From NCBI GenBank assembly GCA_005793345.1, contig SXSU01000112.1, positions 1 to 64,000 of the forward strand: a DNA stretch of 64,000 nt, written 5' to 3'. The notes beneath the pieces are model-generated. The model ran no database searches. It worked only from the letters and a program-made list of their open reading frames with translations, and was not told the origin of the DNA. This document shows positions 61,839 through 64,000 of the stretch, one piece after another. Numbering within the stretch: the first letter of the stretch is position 1; each line of letters opens with the position of its first letter. This DNA is from Bdellovibrionales bacterium (GTDB lineage: Bacteria > Bdellovibrionota > Bdellovibrionia > Bdellovibrionales > Bdellovibrionaceae). The position numbers and the translations under genes were made by a program.

Positions 61839-62183
61839 TTTTTTTAGATTTAATTTCTTAAATGAAAAAGTACTGGATGGTTGAGACAAATTGATTTGGA
61901 TTTGAGGCTGACCTATAAAAAGGATATCCTTAGGGATGTTCTGAAAAGAATAATGATCCATTCTACCAAAATAGTCTGCGAGGCAATCTTTTCACTTATA
62001 CTTGTGAAGTTGCACGATAATCTAGGTCGATATTTTTAGTTTAAATTCGATATCAATAAATTCAGTAAAAATAAATTTAGTACATTCTTGTGGGCTTTCA
62101 CGTAGTTAAAAGTATTGTAAATTACTATATTGTAAGTTACAATACTAGAGGGTATATAAATTGGGTAGGTATTGAGACTATTT
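61839..62183. promoter_or_regulatory. gene-free gap with palindromes before the nucleotidyltransferase module
   Basis: AGTATTGTAA (62111-62120) and TTACAATACT (62137-62146) are perfect 10-bp arms. They enclose GTAAATTAC and GTAAGTTAC, two short palindromes 15 bp apart, 40-70 bp before the ATG at 62184. AAGGATATCCTT (61920-61931) is another palindrome. The rest has no gene. Confidence 0.5.
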
Positions 62184-62717
62184 ATGGATGTAAAAATGGT
62201 GTTAGAAGAATTCGATCGGTATTTAACATAACGAGGTCTGAAATTCGAGGCCGTTATTATCGGTGGAGCAGCCCTTAATATTATGGGTATTATTTCCAGA
62301 GAAACCCGAGATGTAGATTGTTTAGATCCCCAAATACCAGATGATATCCTAGTTGCGGCAGAGCACTTTAGCAATGAAAATACTAAATTCAATTTGGCAA
62401 AAAAATGGATTAATAACGGTCCTGATTCTTTAAAAAAGGATCTTGATTCTGGGTGGTACTTACGAACCCAAGTAATTTTTAATGGTAGGGCTATTCTTTT
62501 TCGTACCCTTTCACGAATTGATTTATTGAAATCAAAATTATTTGCCTATTGTGACAGGGATCTTGATTTTCAAGACTGTTTGAAAATGAAACCAAGAATC
62601 GAAGAGCTTAATGAGTGTTACAAGTGGGTTGCAGAGCGGGATGGAAACCCAGGATGGTTGAAAAACGTAGAAAATCACTTTAATCAAATTAAAAAAGAGC
62701 TTGGTTATGGAAAATAA
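62184..62717 (+). pseudogene. nucleotidyltransferase (DUF6036-like), interrupted by one stop codon
   Basis: The frame from the ATG at 62184 reads MDVKMVLEEFDRYLT, then TAA (62229-62231), then RGLKFEAVIIGGAALNIMGI, and runs on to 62717. IIGGAALNIMG with SRETRDVDCL is the GG-x-A...T-x-D-V-D nucleotidyltransferase core seen in DUF6036/AbiEii-like proteins. A one-base change of GAA to TAA (LTERGL) would explain the stop. The next gene overlaps by 11 bp. The family contains toxin enzymes of toxin-antitoxin and phage-defence pairs. Confidence 0.65.
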
Positions 62718-63375
62718 TATTTCACTCAATCAAAAGTTGAGTCTTATTGGAATTCGAATTGGATTTTCTGAATTACCAAATTTGAAATTAAATTGTTTTG
62801 ATTACGATCTCGAAGAAACATTAATTCTTGCGTCTTATGAAGCGAGCAATGATTTTAGAATACTTTCATTGTTAACTTCTTGGGTAAGTGTTCATGGTGA
62901 ATATGTCATAGTTGAGAAATTATTTAAAAAACTAAAAGAATATGAAAAATACAGAGGACCTTCACTGATTATGAATTTACTTTCAGTTCAGGCAGTCCTC
63001 GCTGGGTTTTTAAAATGGAAAAAGTGGATAACATCGTCAGAAAAGAAAACACAATACCCTATAAAAAAAGAATTGATTGAATCATCAATTGAGTATCAAG
63101 GCTTAAATGAAGAGTTTGCAAAATTTGGTGTTCTTATACCTAAAAAATTATTAAGAATCAGAGAGCTTGATGTGTATTCAATAGAGGAGTTAGCAAAATT
63201 TAATATTCAATACAGAAATAGACTTATTTATGGTTCTTCATGGAGGGCTGATATTATTGCAGCAATTGAATTTGGATTTAAAAATCCATCAGTAATTGCT
63301 AAAACAATTGGATGCTCTTATGAGCCTTCACATAGAATTTTTCGGGAATATTCAATTGCACAAAGGGTTAAATAA
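62707..63375 (+). CDS. partner protein of the nucleotidyltransferase, C-terminal HTH-like
   Basis: The ATG at 62707 overlaps the nucleotidyltransferase end by 11 bp (222 residues). The N-terminal half is helical and unknown (LTSWVSVHGEYVIVEKLFKK). The C-terminal part, YGSSWRADIIAAIEFGFKNP, then SVIAKTIGCSYEPSHRIFREY, looks like a winged-helix domain. An HTH antitoxin role is inferred from gene pairing. The frame ends early, and another frame (63361-63628) continues with LNNTHKLTLPAVGLHERRK, so a frameshift may have shortened it. Confidence 0.6.
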   Translation: MENNISLNQKLSLIGIRIGFSELPNLKLNCFDYDLEETLILASYEASNDFRILSLLTSWVSVHGEYVIVEKLFKKLKEYEKYRGPSLIMNLLSVQAVLAGFLKWKKWITSSEKKTQYPIKKELIESSIEYQGLNEEFAKFGVLIPKKLLRIRELDVYSIEELAKFNIQYRNRLIYGSSWRADIIAAIEFGFKNPSVIAKTIGCSYEPSHRIFREYSIAQRVK

Positions 63376-63765
63376 TACGCATAAACTGACCTTGCCAGCT
63401 GTTGGCCTCCATGAGAGAAGAAAGGTCAAATTTAGTGGTAGACGAGTGGCAAATAAAAACAATAAAATAAATTCTGTTTTGGAGCGAGGATTAGTCCTTA
63501 TCGACGAAACTCCACTTAAAATTGAAAGCGCCAATATACAAAAAAATTACTTTCTAATATTAAAACACACGAAGAGAAAATTAAAAAAAATAAATAATTT
63601 TATAATGAATCTGATAGTAATTCTATAGAGAATCCATAAGAAAGATAATTCCCATATTGAGATTGAAAAGTGTTTGAGTAGTTGATTCGAGGAGTAATAC
63701 TCCAAATATTTATAAATTATTTTTCAAATAATTTATCTTAATCAATTGTTTATGAAATCTAAAAA
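63376..63765 (+). other. gap with shifted-frame continuation, no clear gene
   Basis: 63361-63628 holds an open frame with NTHKLTLPAVGLHERRKVKF, which repeats the 60576 relic and may be the shifted end of the 62707 gene. 63629-63765 shows AT-rich sequence only, with no gene. Confidence 0.4.
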
Positions 63766-64000
63766 TCAGAAAACGTGAAGTAATTTGAATCTCTGGCAAA
63801 CAACAACAGTTTTGTTATTGAATTTTGGATGAATTCGTCTGAAAAACTCATTATGAATAGATTGCCATTCCTTCAAAGTTGCGTAACCTTCTGCTTTAGC
63901 GAAGCTTTCATCGACCTTTTCAAAGGGAACAATTGTAACTTCAGTAACCTCAATTACGCAAATGGGATTCCCAAGGGAATTTTTTACATAAGAACGATCA
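63766..64000 (-). CDS. ASCH-domain protein, C-terminal part, cut by the window edge
   Basis: The reading frame on the minus strand is open to the right edge and ends at 63766. The visible 77 residues have NPICVIEVTEVTIVPFEKVD, then FAKAEGYATLKEWQSIHNEFF, typical of the YhfF-like ASCH domain, a PUA-like fold thought to bind RNA or nucleotides. The start lies outside the window. Confidence 0.75.
   Translation of the reverse strand, partial: DRSYVKNSLGNPICVIEVTEVTIVPFEKVDESFAKAEGYATLKEWQSIHNEFFRRIHPKFNNKTVVVCQRFKLLHVF

Noticed and set aside
62283-62717. Independent 144-residue gene from the ATG at 62283
   Set aside because: It would start in the middle of the nucleotidyltransferase core and lose the GG-x-A motif. 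The upstream frame clearly continues the same domain before the stop codon.
63296-63628. Separate 110-residue gene
   Set aside because: Its first part overlaps the HTH partner gene in another frame. Only the later part looks coding, as a shifted end or relic.

Overview
The window is AT-rich DNA with densely packed genes on both strands. Lipoproteins and secreted proteins are unusually frequent, and many starts are set by clear AGGAG-type ribosome binding sites. The TIGR02147-family regulator, the many secreted proteins of unknown function and the low GC suggest a bacterium of the Bdellovibrionota (the Bdellovibrio, Bacteriovorax and Silvanigrella relatives). That placement is an inference from gene content, not a marker-gene result. 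No rRNA, tRNA or CRISPR array was seen.

Layout. 1-17.8 kb: a delta-60-repeat beta-propeller protein cut by the window edge, an RlmI-like rRNA methyltransferase, bacteriohemerythrin, glutamate racemase (murI), a TSP1/VWA-like lipoprotein with a pseudopilin-like membrane protein, two divergent TolC-like outer-membrane proteins, a DEAD-box helicase, an OxlT-like MFS transporter with a tiny one-helix partner, and a YkuD_2-type L,D-transpeptidase-like protein. 18-30.7 kb: a GH3 beta-glucosidase, an overlapping three-gene operon ending in the TIGR02147 regulator, several small Cys-rich secreted proteins, a phospholipase-A2-like protein, a GNAT/FAD-oxidoreductase pair, and a TetR regulator beside an array of palindromes. 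30.7-48.3 kb: a complete NAD-linked group-3d-type [NiFe]-hydrogenase locus. It holds the diaphorase and hydrogenase subunits hoxF, hoxU, hoxY and hoxH, the protease hoxW, and maturation genes hypF, hypA, hypE, hypD, hypC and hypB. A long MerR-type regulator, a CoA-transferase and two secreted proteins are interleaved. 48.4-55.6 kb: a secreted nitrilase-family enzyme, a large unknown secreted protein, a cytoplasmic HtrA-like protease coupled to a receiver/cNMP-binding protein, and glutamine-dependent NAD+ synthetase.

56.1-64 kb differs in character and looks like an integrated or plasmid-derived accessory module. It carries an HTH-ParA protein with a palindrome-flanked promoter and a winged-helix protein whose own coding sequence holds a helically phased array of CTAGAG motifs (candidate iterons or centromere). 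It also has an HTH protein, a TumE/TumA-like toxin-antitoxin pair, XRE-gene debris, an intact tyrosine recombinase, a nucleotidyltransferase gene broken by one stop codon with an HTH partner gene, and the end of an ASCH-domain gene.

The most distinctive non-coding signal is a family of roughly 140-bp dispersed repeats made of three consecutive hairpins (A, B, C). There are full or near-full copies near 5.5, 42.7, 55.9 and 56.0 kb and many hairpin-C fragments, mostly at gene ends. Copies differ by paired, compensatory substitutions in the stems, so the fold appears to be under selection. No copy was found to the right of 56.14 kb, which coincides with the start of the accessory module.
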